NCBI RefSeq assembly: GCF_027105095.1
Contig: NZ_CP114278.1
Span: forward strand, 2,108,001 to 2,172,000
DNA: 64,000 bases
Origin: Brevundimonas vesicularis
GTDB taxonomy: Bacteria; Pseudomonadota; Alphaproteobacteria; Caulobacterales; Caulobacteraceae
Direction: 5' to 3'
The notes under the pieces were generated by a model. That model was not told the origin of the DNA and ran no database searches. It saw nothing but the letters and a program-made list of their open reading frames with translations. The position numbers and the translations under genes were made by a program. Below, piece after piece: positions 45,071-52,887 of the stretch (positions are counted from its first letter, which is position 1; the number at the start of each line of letters is the position of its first letter).

Positions 45071-47683
45071 ATGAACCTCGTCATCGTCGAGAGCCCCGCA
45101 AAGGCCAAGACCATCAATAAGTATCTGGGCTCGGACTATGAGGTCCTGGCCTCGTACGGCCACGTCCGCGATCTGCCGTCCAAGGATGGCTCGGTCCTGC
45201 CCGACGACGACTTCTCCATGCATTGGGAGGCCGACGCCAAGGGCGCCAAACGCCTGTCCGAAATCGCCGCGGCCGCCAAGCGCGCCGACCGCGTCATCCT
45301 GGCGACCGACCCCGACCGCGAAGGGGAAGCCATCAGCTGGCACGTGCTAGAGGTGCTGAACAAGAAGAAGGCGCTGAAGGACACAGACGTCCAGCGCGTC
45401 ACCTTCAACGCCATCACCAAATCCGCCGTGCTCGAGGCCATGGCCAATCCGCGCCAGATCGACATGGAACTGGTCGAGGCCTATCTGGCGCGCCGCGCGC
45501 TGGACTACCTCGTCGGCTTCACCCTCTCGCCGGTCCTGTGGCGCAAGCTGCCGGGCGCCCGCTCGGCCGGCCGCGTCCAGTCGGTGGCGCTGCGCATCGT
45601 CGTCGATCGCGAGATGGAGATCGAGAAGTTCAAGGCTCAGGAATACTGGTCCATCGAGGCCGATCTGAACGCCGACAGCCCGCCCTTCACCGCCCGCCTG
45701 GTCAAGCACGCCGGCAAGCGGATCCAGCGTCTGGACATCAAGGACGAGGCCACGGCTTCCGCCGCCCGCGCGGCCATCGCCGCCGGCGACTTCACCATCA
45801 ATGCGGTGGAGAAGAAGCCCGTCCGTCGCAATCCGGCCCCGCCCTTCACCACCTCGACCCTGCAACAGGAGGCGGCGCGCAAGCTCGGCTTCTCGGCCCA
45901 GCGCACCATGCAGGCGGCGCAGAAACTGTATGAGGGCGTCGACGAGACCGGCGGCCTGATCACCTATATGCGGACCGACGGCGTCCAGACCACGCCCGAG
46001 GGCATCGCCCAGGCGCGCGAGGTCATCAGTCAAGCGTTCGGCCCGGCCTTCGTCCCGCAAGAACCGCGCTATTACAAGACCAAGGCCAAGAATGCTCAGG
46101 AAGCGCACGAAGCGATCCGGCCGACCAACATCGCCCGGCATCCCGACAGCCTGCGCCTCGAATCCGATCTTCAGCGCCTCTATGAGCTGATCTGGAAGCG
46201 GATGGTCGCCTCGCAGATGGAGGCGGCCCGCATGGACCGCACCACCGTCGACATCGAGACCGCCGACGGCCAGACGGGTCTGCGCGCCACCGGCCAGGTC
46301 GTGACCTTCGACGGCTTCCTCGCCGTCTATGAGGAAGGCCGCGACGAAAAGCAGAAGGGCGCCGAAGAGGACGAAAGCGACGACACGAGCCGCCTGCCCG
46401 CCCTGAAGGAAGGCGCCAAGGCCAAGGTCGACGCCATCCGCGCCGACCAGCATTTCACCGAACCGCCTCCGCGCTATTCGGAAGCCACCCTGGTCAAGAA
46501 GCTGGAAGAGCTGGGCATCGGCCGCCCCTCGACCTACGCCTCGACCCTATCGACCCTGCGCGACCGCGAATACGTCCGCGTCGACAAGAACCGCTTCTAT
46601 CCCGAGGACAAGGGACGGCTGGTCACGGCCTTCCTGGAGCGGTTCTTCAAGAAGTGGGTCGAATACGACTTCACCGCAGCGCTGGAGACCCAGCTCGATG
46701 AGGTCTCGGCCGGTCAGTTGGACTGGAAGGTGCTGCTGCGCAACTTCTGGCAGGACTTCCACGCCGCGACGCAAGCCGCCGGCGAGCTGCGCACCACGGC
46801 GATCCTGGACGCCCTGAACGAAAGCCTCGGCGCCCACATCTTCCCGGACAAGGGCGATGGGACCGATCCGCGTGAGTGCCCCCTGTGCCACCAGGGCCAG
46901 CTCAGCCTGAAGACCAGCCGCTTCGGCGCTTTCATCGGCTGCGATCGCTATCCCGAGTGCAAATACACCCGCCCTGTCGCCAGCCCGTCGGCGGAGGACG
47001 GCTCGGCCGAGAGCGGCGACCGCGAACTGGGCGTCGATCCGGAAACGGGCCAGCCGGTCCAGCTCAAGATCGGCCGCTTCGGCCCCTACGTCGAAATCAC
47101 CCCGCCCGAGGGCGACAAGCCCAAACGCTCGTCCCTGCCCAAGGGCTGGTCGCCGGCCTCTCTGACGCTGGATCAGGCCCTGCGTCTTTTGGCCCTGCCG
47201 CGCGAGGTCGGGGTCCACCCCGAGGACGGCAAGATGATCACGGCGGGCCTGGGCCGTTACGGACCCTTCGTCCTGCACGCCGGCACCTACGCCAATGTGT
47301 CTGACATCGACGAGGTGTTCGAGGTCGGCCTGAACCGCGCCGTCGCCCTGCTGGCCGAGAAGCGCGCCGGTCGTCCCGGTCGCGGCGCGGCGACGGCGCC
47401 GCTCAAGGACCTGGGCGCCCACCCGGAAACGGGCGAGCCGATCCACGTCATGGCCGGCCGCTTCGGCCCCTACGTCAAGTCCGGCAAGATCAACGCCACC
47501 CTGCCGAAAGGCACTGCGCCCGAAGACCTGACCCTGGAAGACGCCCTGCCACTGCTGGCCGCCAAGGCCGGCGCCGCGCCCAAGAAGAAGGCGCCCGCCA
47601 AGAAGGCCGCCGCCCCGAAAAAGGCCGCCGCCAAGAAGACGGCCGCCAAGAAGGCTCCGGCGAAGAAGAAGACGACCGAGTAA
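45071..47683 (+). CDS. topA: DNA topoisomerase I
   Basis: Type IA topoisomerase that relaxes negative supercoils. 870 residues. Toprim domain: MNLVIVESPAKAKTINKYLG, ATDPDREGEAISWH (metal-binding DxDxE). Active-site tyrosine in GGLITYMRTDGVQTT (about residue 298). One CPLCHQ...CDRYPEC zinc motif (about 604-633), then Topo_C-type repeats with KIGRFGPYVE and AGRFGPYVKSG. The C-terminus is a Lys/Ala-rich tail (about 833-868), a feature of several alphaproteobacterial TopA proteins that may help DNA binding. Confidence 0.97.
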   Translation: MNLVIVESPAKAKTINKYLGSDYEVLASYGHVRDLPSKDGSVLPDDDFSMHWEADAKGAKRLSEIAAAAKRADRVILATDPDREGEAISWHVLEVLNKKKALKDTDVQRVTFNAITKSAVLEAMANPRQIDMELVEAYLARRALDYLVGFTLSPVLWRKLPGARSAGRVQSVALRIVVDREMEIEKFKAQEYWSIEADLNADSPPFTARLVKHAGKRIQRLDIKDEATASAARAAIAAGDFTINAVEKKPVRRNPAPPFTTSTLQQEAARKLGFSAQRTMQAAQKLYEGVDETGGLITYMRTDGVQTTPEGIAQAREVISQAFGPAFVPQEPRYYKTKAKNAQEAHEAIRPTNIARHPDSLRLESDLQRLYELIWKRMVASQMEAARMDRTTVDIETADGQTGLRATGQVVTFDGFLAVYEEGRDEKQKGAEEDESDDTSRLPALKEGAKAKVDAIRADQHFTEPPPRYSEATLVKKLEELGIGRPSTYASTLSTLRDREYVRVDKNRFYPEDKGRLVTAFLERFFKKWVEYDFTAALETQLDEVSAGQLDWKVLLRNFWQDFHAATQAAGELRTTAILDALNESLGAHIFPDKGDGTDPRECPLCHQGQLSLKTSRFGAFIGCDRYPECKYTRPVASPSAEDGSAESGDRELGVDPETGQPVQLKIGRFGPYVEITPPEGDKPKRSSLPKGWSPASLTLDQALRLLALPREVGVHPEDGKMITAGLGRYGPFVLHAGTYANVSDIDEVFEVGLNRAVALLAEKRAGRPGRGAATAPLKDLGAHPETGEPIHVMAGRFGPYVKSGKINATLPKGTAPEDLTLEDALPLLAAKAGAAPKKKAPAKKAAAPKKAAAKKTAAKKAPAKKKTTE

Positions 47684-47685
47684 TC

Positions 47686-47831
47686 CCTTCTCCCCTCGTG
47701 GGAGAAGGTGGCTCGCGGAGCGAGACGGATGAGGGGGCTGCCAGACGCAGTCTCCCTCTCACCGGTCCGAGAAGGACAGATACCCCTCATCCGAGGCCTG
47801 CGTCCCCCCCTTCTCCCCCAGGGGGAGAAGG
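47686..47831. repeat. Composite palindromic intergenic repeat
   Basis: CCTTCTCCC/GGGAGAAGG hairpins stand at both ends (47686-47708 and 47809-47831, the second a perfect 11-bp stem with a 1-base loop). Inside, CGGATGAGGGG (47726-47736) is inverted as CCCCTCATCCG (47783-47793). The whole 146-bp unit could fold on itself. A related unit follows at 51567. It fills the topA-mutL gap and may act as a terminator. It belongs to a dispersed repeat type common in proteobacteria. Confidence 0.72.
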
Positions 47832-47881
47832 ACGCCTGACGCATGGCGCGAATCCCCCCCGCGCCCTATCTTCGCCTGCTC

Positions 47882-49768
47882 ATGCCCATCCGCCGCCTTT
47901 CCCCCGAAACCGTCAACCGCATCGCCGCCGGCGAGGTGGTCGAGCGGCCGGCCAGCGCCATCAAGGAACTGGTCGAGAACGCCCTGGACGCCGGCGGCCG
48001 CAATATCGAGATCCAGGCCGACGGCGGCGGCCTGTCGCGCATCCTGATCGCCGACGACGGCAAGGGCATTCCGCGCGAGGAACTGCCGCTGGCCATCGAA
48101 CGCCACGCCACGTCCAAGCTTGAGCCCGACGACGCCGGCGACGTGGACCTGCTGCGCATCCACACCCTGGGCTTCCGGGGCGAGGCCCTGCCCTCCATCG
48201 GCTCAGTGGCCCGCCTGTCGATCACCACCCGATCACGTGACGAAACCGACGCCTGGGCCATCACGGTCGAGGGCGGCGAGACCCGCCCCCTGGCCCCCGC
48301 CCCCTTCCCCGGTCCGCACGGCGCGCGGGTCGAGGTGCGCGACCTCTTCTACGCCACCCCCGCCCGGCTCAAGTTCATGAAGTCCGAGCGGGCCGAGGCC
48401 ATGGCCATCTCCGAAGAGATCAAGCGCCAGGCCATGGCGCACGAGGCCGTCGCCTTCACCCTGTCGCTGGACGGCAAGGTCACGCTGCGCCTGCCCGCCG
48501 AACATCCGGGCGACGAAGGCCGTCTGAAGCGGCTGTCTGCCCTCTTGGGTCGCGACTTCGAGGCCAACGCCCTGCTGATCGATCAGGAGCGGGACGGCGT
48601 GCGCCTGTCGGGCTATGCGGGCCTGCCGACCTATTCGCGCGGCAATGCGGCGCATCAGTATCTGTTCGTCAACGGCCGCCCGGTGAAGGACCGGCTGCTG
48701 CAAGGGGCCCTGCGCGGGGCCTACGCCGACTTCCTGGCGCGCGACCGGCACCCGGCCGCCGTCCTCTTCCTCGACATCGATCCGCTCTATGTCGACGTCA
48801 ACGTCCACCCCGCCAAAGCCGAGGTCCGGTTCCGCGATCCGGCCCTGGTGCGCGGGCTGATCGTCGGCGCCCTGCGGCACGCGCTCCACGCCGCCGGCCA
48901 CCGCGCCAGCACAACCGTTGCCGCCGACGCCCTTTCCGGCTTCCAGCCCCACACCGGCGTGACGCACAGTGGCGAGTGGCGAGGGACGAGTGCCGAGGGC
49001 TGGTCCGGATGGGCCGGTTGGAACGCGCCGGCTTCACAGACCGCCCAGGTCCTGCCCGGCCTCAACGAACGCAGCGCCCGCGTCGAACCGTCGTGGGACG
49101 GTCCCACATGGCCGTCGCAACCCGCCCAAAACAGCGACCTCGCCACTGGCCATTCACCACTCGCCACTCAGCCTCACGACCCCCTCGACTACCCCCTGGG
49201 CACCGCGCGGGGTCAGCTCCACGCCAACTATATCGTCGCCCAGACCCGCGATGGTTTGGTCATCGTCGATCAGCACGCGGCGCACGAGCGGCTGGTCTAT
49301 GAGCGGATGAAGGCCCAGATGGCCGAGGGAGCCGTGACCCGCCAGGCCCTGCTGACGCCCGAGGTTGTCGATCTGGATCCTGCAGAGGCCGAACGCGTCG
49401 CCGGCCGAGCCGAGGAACTGGCCGAGATGGGCCTGATCGTCGAGGCCTTCGGCGCCGGCGCCGTCCTGGTGCGCGAGACCCCGGCCATGCTGGGCGACAC
49501 GGACGTGCAAGGGTTGATCCGCGACATCGCCGACGATCTGTCCGAACACGGCCAGGCTCTGTCGCTCAAGGAACGCCTCGCCGCCATCTGCGGCACCATG
49601 GCCTGCCACGGCAGCGTCCGCTCAGGCCGCGTCCTCTCGGCGCCGGAGATGAACGCCCTTCTCCGCCAGATGGAAGCCACCCCCCACTCCGGCCAATGCA
49701 ACCACGGCCGCCCGACCTATGTGGAGCTGAAGCTGCACGACCTGGAGAAGCTGTTTGGGCGGCGGTGA
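47882..49768 (+). CDS. mutL: DNA mismatch repair protein MutL
   Basis: Links mismatch recognition to strand removal. 628 residues from the ATG at 47882, which gives the usual start [23 protein letters not shown]; an upstream ATG at 47843 would add 13 residues. GHKL ATPase motifs: [28 protein letters not shown]. The C-terminal dimerisation domain (about 440-628) contains [16 protein letters not shown] and ends in [21 protein letters not shown] and [12 protein letters not shown]. The linker (about 345-435) is unusually Trp/Ser/Gln-rich and coincides with an inverted repeat (see 48968). Confidence 0.95.
   Translation: MPIRRLSPETVNRIAAGEVVERPASAIKELVENALDAGGRNIEIQADGGGLSRILIADDGKGIPREELPLAIERHATSKLEPDDAGDVDLLRIHTLGFRGEALPSIGSVARLSITTRSRDETDAWAITVEGGETRPLAPAPFPGPHGARVEVRDLFYATPARLKFMKSERAEAMAISEEIKRQAMAHEAVAFTLSLDGKVTLRLPAEHPGDEGRLKRLSALLGRDFEANALLIDQERDGVRLSGYAGLPTYSRGNAAHQYLFVNGRPVKDRLLQGALRGAYADFLARDRHPAAVLFLDIDPLYVDVNVHPAKAEVRFRDPALVRGLIVGALRHALHAAGHRASTTVAADALSGFQPHTGVTHSGEWRGTSAEGWSGWAGWNAPASQTAQVLPGLNERSARVEPSWDGPTWPSQPAQNSDLATGHSPLATQPHDPLDYPLGTARGQLHANYIVAQTRDGLVIVDQHAAHERLVYERMKAQMAEGAVTRQALLTPEVVDLDPAEAERVAGRAEELAEMGLIVEAFGAGAVLVRETPAMLGDTDVQGLIRDIADDLSEHGQALSLKERLAAICGTMACHGSVRSGRVLSAPEMNALLRQMEATPHSGQCNHGRPTYVELKLHDLEKLFGRR
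48968..49168. repeat. Inverted-repeat element inside mutL linker
   Basis: AGTGGCGAGTGG (48968-48979) is inverted as CCACTCGCCACT (49157-49168), with 177 bp between. Both arms resemble a short dispersed GAGTGGCGAGTGG-type repeat and continue as AGTGGCGAGTGGCGAG and as CATTCACCACTCGCCACT. The unit lies in frame in the MutL linker, so it was probably captured as coding sequence. Confidence 0.5.
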
Positions 49769-49792
49769 ATTTGCCGCCTCTATTATAACCGA

Positions 49793-50530
49793 TTAAGAAC
49801 CGGGGTTGAAAACCTCAAAGACATTTTGCAACAACGCTTCGACGTGTGCTGCAGCCTCGTTCTGCCCAACCTTTAGACTATTCGGATGGCCACATCCATT
49901 TCGAAGGGTCAACGCTTGTTCCAATCGTTGCTTCCTGTTTTTCCCGATCATGGAGATGCCCATGATGCGGTTTAGGAAATCTCCTTCATTCATCGCGCCT
50001 ATTTCGTCGGCGTTTTTCGCATCTTTCCATTTCAGGTTAACTTTCCGAGCCTCAGCATTAAATGCAGCTAGGTGGTTTGCGACAACTTCTTTTTTCAGAA
50101 CATCCACGGCAGCAAGCCAAGCCATTACAATGGCAGAACGAAACAGCCTTGCCTCGTAGCATTTAATTGCTTCTTCAACGAAGGAGCGAGTATCGGTATC
50201 TTTGACATTCACTAGGTGTTTTCGGAGATCTAGCGCCACTTGGGTAGCAGCGGGACTCGCCGAATCTAGACCTATCGACTGCAACCGAGCTTTGCCTTTC
50301 TCAGCAATTTCATGACCACCCAACATCTGAAGCGACATCCCCTTCCCCCTCGCCAAGATGTCTGACACGTTCCACTTGTCGATATTACATCCTAAAGAAC
50401 GCGCCTTGGCCTTGATCTCCGTAACCCCCATCGGCTTCTCAAACACGGAAAGCACAAGCAAAATCTTGTCAATCCGCTGTAAGCCATCCTTCTGAAGCCA
50501 TACCTTCAGCTGATCATCACTCAGCAACAA
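49793..50530 (-). CDS. HEPN-motif protein (putative RNase)
   Basis: 245 residues. N-terminal part (about 1-75) looks like a winged-helix domain (RIDKILLVLSVFEKPMGVTEI). The middle and C-terminal helices (about 110-240) include SFVEEAIKCYEARLFRSAIVMAWLAAVDVL and QALTLRNGCGHPNS, where R210-N-G-C-G-H215 fits the HEPN R-x4-6-H motif of RNase toxins. The gene is clearly less GC-rich than its neighbours and its start overlaps the stop of its partner by 14 bases. Predicted role: RNA cleavage in a defence or toxin-like system; the family is not recognised by name. Confidence 0.62.
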   Translation of the reverse strand: MLLSDDQLKVWLQKDGLQRIDKILLVLSVFEKPMGVTEIKAKARSLGCNIDKWNVSDILARGKGMSLQMLGGHEIAEKGKARLQSIGLDSASPAATQVALDLRKHLVNVKDTDTRSFVEEAIKCYEARLFRSAIVMAWLAAVDVLKKEVVANHLAAFNAEARKVNLKWKDAKNADEIGAMNEGDFLNRIMGISMIGKNRKQRLEQALTLRNGCGHPNSLKVGQNEAAAHVEALLQNVFEVFNPGS

Positions 50531-51014
50531 GACGGCCCTTCAGCGATGATTGTTCAGACGCTGACAACGAAAATTCGCTGTTAGATAGCTCATTAATTCG
50601 TCCCGCAGAAACTAGACTTGCAATCATTTTGCTTAGATTTCCGCCCATGTTTGCTTTATAATAGCTTTTCGCAGCCTTCATGGCTTCGTGCAATTCTTGC
50701 CTCTTGAAGCTTTCTTGCGAGTTTACGAACTGAAGATATGCTGCGGCAGACACAAGTAAATCTGGTCCTGAAGCGGCGCCTAACTTGGCGGCAATAGTAT
50801 TTGGAGAAAAATTTAGCGTCAAATCGCCGCCCGTGGGAATGTCGGGCGAATGCAAGGTTGAGGCGGACGGTGCGTCGAATGCAGCGGCTGGGGTCACTCC
50901 CACTAGGCTTTCCAGATGGCTGAAAAGGTCCTTGATGCCCTCGAAATCGAACTGCGCATCGCCTTCGTACTCGAATTCGATGTGACCCATCTTTATCTTA
51001 AGTTTTGAAGACAT
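50517..51014 (-). CDS. Partner protein of the HEPN-motif gene
   Basis: 165 residues from the ATG at 51014. The first 35 residues (LKIKMGHIEFEYEGDAQFDFEG) look like a short beta-rich segment, followed by a Ser/Thr/Pro-rich spacer (about 45-70) and a helical C-terminal half with YYKANMGGNLSKMIASLVSAGRI and FSLSASEQSSL, which resembles a winged-helix domain. It is the upstream gene of the pair and overlaps the HEPN gene by 14 bases, so the two are probably made together. Same AT-richer composition, pointing to transfer. Function unknown. Confidence 0.58.
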   Translation of the reverse strand: MSSKLKIKMGHIEFEYEGDAQFDFEGIKDLFSHLESLVGVTPAAAFDAPSASTLHSPDIPTGGDLTLNFSPNTIAAKLGAASGPDLLVSAAAYLQFVNSQESFKRQELHEAMKAAKSYYKANMGGNLSKMIASLVSAGRINELSNSEFSLSASEQSSLKGRLVAE

Positions 51015-51113
51015 TTTCCCTCCGGTTGCGACCACACTACCAGTCGCTGCGGAAATTCCAATGGTGGCGCTTAGGCGATTGCATCACCTGACGGCGTAGC
51101 GGAGTTCTGAGCC

Positions 51114-51566
51114 ATGCCCTCCATCCTCTTCGTCTGCCTCGGCAACATCTGTCGCTCGCCCCTCGCCGAGGCCGCCCTGCGCGCCGAGGCGGAGCGGCTC
51201 CGGCTCGACCTGATCGTCGATTCCGCCGGGACCGGGGACTGGCATGCGGGCGAACCGCCGGACCCGAGGGCGCAGGCGACGGCGCGGCGGCATGGGGTCG
51301 AGATTTCGGGGTTGAAGGCGCGGCAGGTGACGCAGGCCGATTTCCGCCGCTTCACCCATGTCATCGCCCTGGACCACGAGAACCTGAAAAACCTGCGCCG
51401 CCTGCGGCCCGACGACGCGACCGCCGAGCTCAGCCTGCTGCTCGACCACGTCCCCGGCCGCGAAGGTCAGGCCGTCGCCGACCCCTATTTCGGCGACGAC
51501 GACGGGTTCGAGATCACCTGGGCCGAGGTGACGGCGGCGGCGAAGGGCTTGGTCGAAAATTTGTAA
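51114..51566 (+). CDS. Low-molecular-weight protein-tyrosine phosphatase
   Basis: 150 residues. The P-loop VCLGNICRSPLAEA (about 7-20) has the C-x5-R-S signature with catalytic Cys and Arg, and DPYFGDDDGFE (about 125-135) supplies the general-acid aspartate. SAGTGDWHAGEPPD is conserved. Could act on tyrosine-phosphorylated proteins or on arsenate-related substrates; the sequence fits the phosphatase rather than ArsC arsenate reductases. It stands alone; a strong hairpin follows its stop. Confidence 0.9.
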   Translation: MPSILFVCLGNICRSPLAEAALRAEAERLRLDLIVDSAGTGDWHAGEPPDPRAQATARRHGVEISGLKARQVTQADFRRFTHVIALDHENLKNLRRLRPDDATAELSLLLDHVPGREGQAVADPYFGDDDGFEITWAEVTAAAKGLVENL

Positions 51567-51731
51567 CCCTCTCCCGTTGGGAGAGGGCTTGAGGCTCGCA
51601 GAGCGCAGCGATGCGCCAGCCGAAAGGGTGAGGGTCGGCTGCTTTAGTTCTTCCCTTGCGACGGCTGACGCCGACGGATGGGCCCAACCCTCATCCGGCC
51701 CTTCGGGCCACCTTCTCCCAATGGGAGAAGG
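51567..51731. repeat. Palindromic intergenic repeat
   Basis: Begins with CCCTCTCCC (51567-51575) paired with GGGAGAGGG (51579-51587) and ends with CCTTCTCCC (51711-51719) paired with GGGAGAAGG (51723-51731); between them is a CTCATCCG-containing hairpin region. It is related to the unit at 47686. The first hairpin, directly after a stop codon, may also terminate transcription. Confidence 0.7.
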
Positions 51732-51784
51732 AAGGGAGATTCCCACGTCCGCATGTGACGTAGCGCCGGTCTATGGCTGGGATC

Positions 51785-52237
51785 ATGACCGAGCTCTATC
51801 GCATCCGTGAAGCCGCCGTCTGGGCCCAGGCCCGCACCGACTATCTGTCGGGTCTCAGCGCCGAGGCCGTGTGTCGCCGCCACGATCTGGGCCTGTCCGC
51901 GTTTCGCCGCCGCGCCCGCAAATACGGCTGGCGGCGCAGCGATCAGGTCAACCCGCCACCCGACGAGCTGGATTTGAACCTCTATTCCGACCTGGACATG
52001 GACGATCTGGCCCGCACCGCGCGCCTGCGCTTCGCCGAGGCGGTCGAGGGCGGGCGCGCGTCGGACGCCCGCCGCTGGCGCGCTTTAGCCGACGAACTGC
52101 GCCGCGAGGCCCGCGCCTTCGACCGGGACTTCTTCAGGGGCATGAGCCGCGAGGAGGTGGCCGCCTCGCTGGAAGAGATGCGCCTGGAGATCGAGGCGGA
52201 GGACGAGGCCCTGCTCGGACCGCCGCCCGAGGACTGA
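51785..52237 (+). CDS. Helix-turn-helix hypothetical protein
   Basis: 150 residues from the ATG at 51785 (an ATG at 51773 would add four). Residues 15-50 (YLSGLSAEAVCRRHDLGLSAFRRRARKYGWRR) read like a DNA-binding helix-turn-helix of the kind seen in terminase small subunits and related proteins. The rest is highly charged helix (about 68-145), Glu/Arg/Ala-rich, ending in PPPED. No phage genes lie around it, so a role in phage packaging is not supported. Function unknown. Confidence 0.55.
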   Translation: MTELYRIREAAVWAQARTDYLSGLSAEAVCRRHDLGLSAFRRRARKYGWRRSDQVNPPPDELDLNLYSDLDMDDLARTARLRFAEAVEGGRASDARRWRALADELRREARAFDRDFFRGMSREEVAASLEEMRLEIEAEDEALLGPPPED

Positions 52238-52273
52238 GGCGGTTGCGATCCGCTCGCAAAAATCTGCACGAAA

Positions 52274-52304
52274 GTGCACTGTAAAAACGCACAGTGCACA
52301 TTTT
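52274..52304. terminator. Rho-independent terminator
   Basis: GTGCACTGT (52274-52282) and ACAGTGCAC (52291-52299) form a perfect 9-bp stem followed by ATTTT on the plus strand. It closes the helix-turn-helix gene and lies just past the rsmD stop on the other strand. Confidence 0.75.
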
Positions 52305-52308
52305 CCGC

Positions 52309-52884
52309 TCAGGCGGCGGGGTCCGCCACCTTCAGAAACAGCACCCGCGCCGCACCGTAATCGCGCGCGTCCAGCCGCTGATAGCCGGGGGTGTCGATCT
52401 CCGGCTCGTCCGACCCGCGCTCGAACACCACCAGGGCGCCGGGCTTGAGCCAGTTTCCCTCGATCAGCCGCGCCAGCGTCTGCTCCCCCAACCCCTTGCC
52501 GTAGGGCGGGTCCAGAAAGGCCAGGTCGAACGCTTCGGCGATCGGGCCGGGCCGCACGCCCAGGTCCGTCGCGCTCCGGCGATGCACCCGCGTGCGTCCC
52601 ATCAGCCCATAGGCGTCGGCGTTCTCGCGGATCGCACCGCGCGCCGCGTCGTCCGTCTCGACGAACAGGCAGAAGCCCGCGCCCCGACTGACCGCCTCGA
52701 ACCCCAGGGCGCCCGAACCGGCGTAAAGGTCGATGACCCGCAAGCCTTGCAGGCTCTGGCCCCAGGCGGCGTGCTCCAGCACGTTGAAGAGGGCCTGGCG
52801 CGCGCGGTCCGAGGTCGGGCGCGTACCCTGCCCCTCCGGCGCGACGATGGCCCGGCCCTTCAGGCTTCCGGCGACGATGCGCAT
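52309..52884 (-). CDS. rsmD: 16S rRNA (guanine966-N2)-methyltransferase RsmD
   Basis: 191 residues. MRIVAGSLKGRAI with TRPTSDRARQALFNVL is the RsmD N-terminus; the SAM-binding VIDLYAGSGALGFEAVSRGA (about 50-69) and the catalytic FLDPPYGKGL (about 123-132, the DPPY motif) follow. It modifies G966 of 16S rRNA during small-subunit assembly. Separated by three bases from the pseudouridine synthase gene upstream on the same strand; the two are often adjacent. Confidence 0.94.
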   Translation of the reverse strand: MRIVAGSLKGRAIVAPEGQGTRPTSDRARQALFNVLEHAAWGQSLQGLRVIDLYAGSGALGFEAVSRGAGFCLFVETDDAARGAIRENADAYGLMGRTRVHRRSATDLGVRPGPIAEAFDLAFLDPPYGKGLGEQTLARLIEGNWLKPGALVVFERGSDEPEIDTPGYQRLDARDYGAARVLFLKVADPAA

Positions 52885-52887
52885 GGA

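Noticed and set aside
49757..49779. GGCGGC ... GCCGCC hairpin at the mutL stop as a terminator
   Set aside because: The stem is only six bases, overlaps the coding end, and the following TCTATTAT is not a clear T-run.
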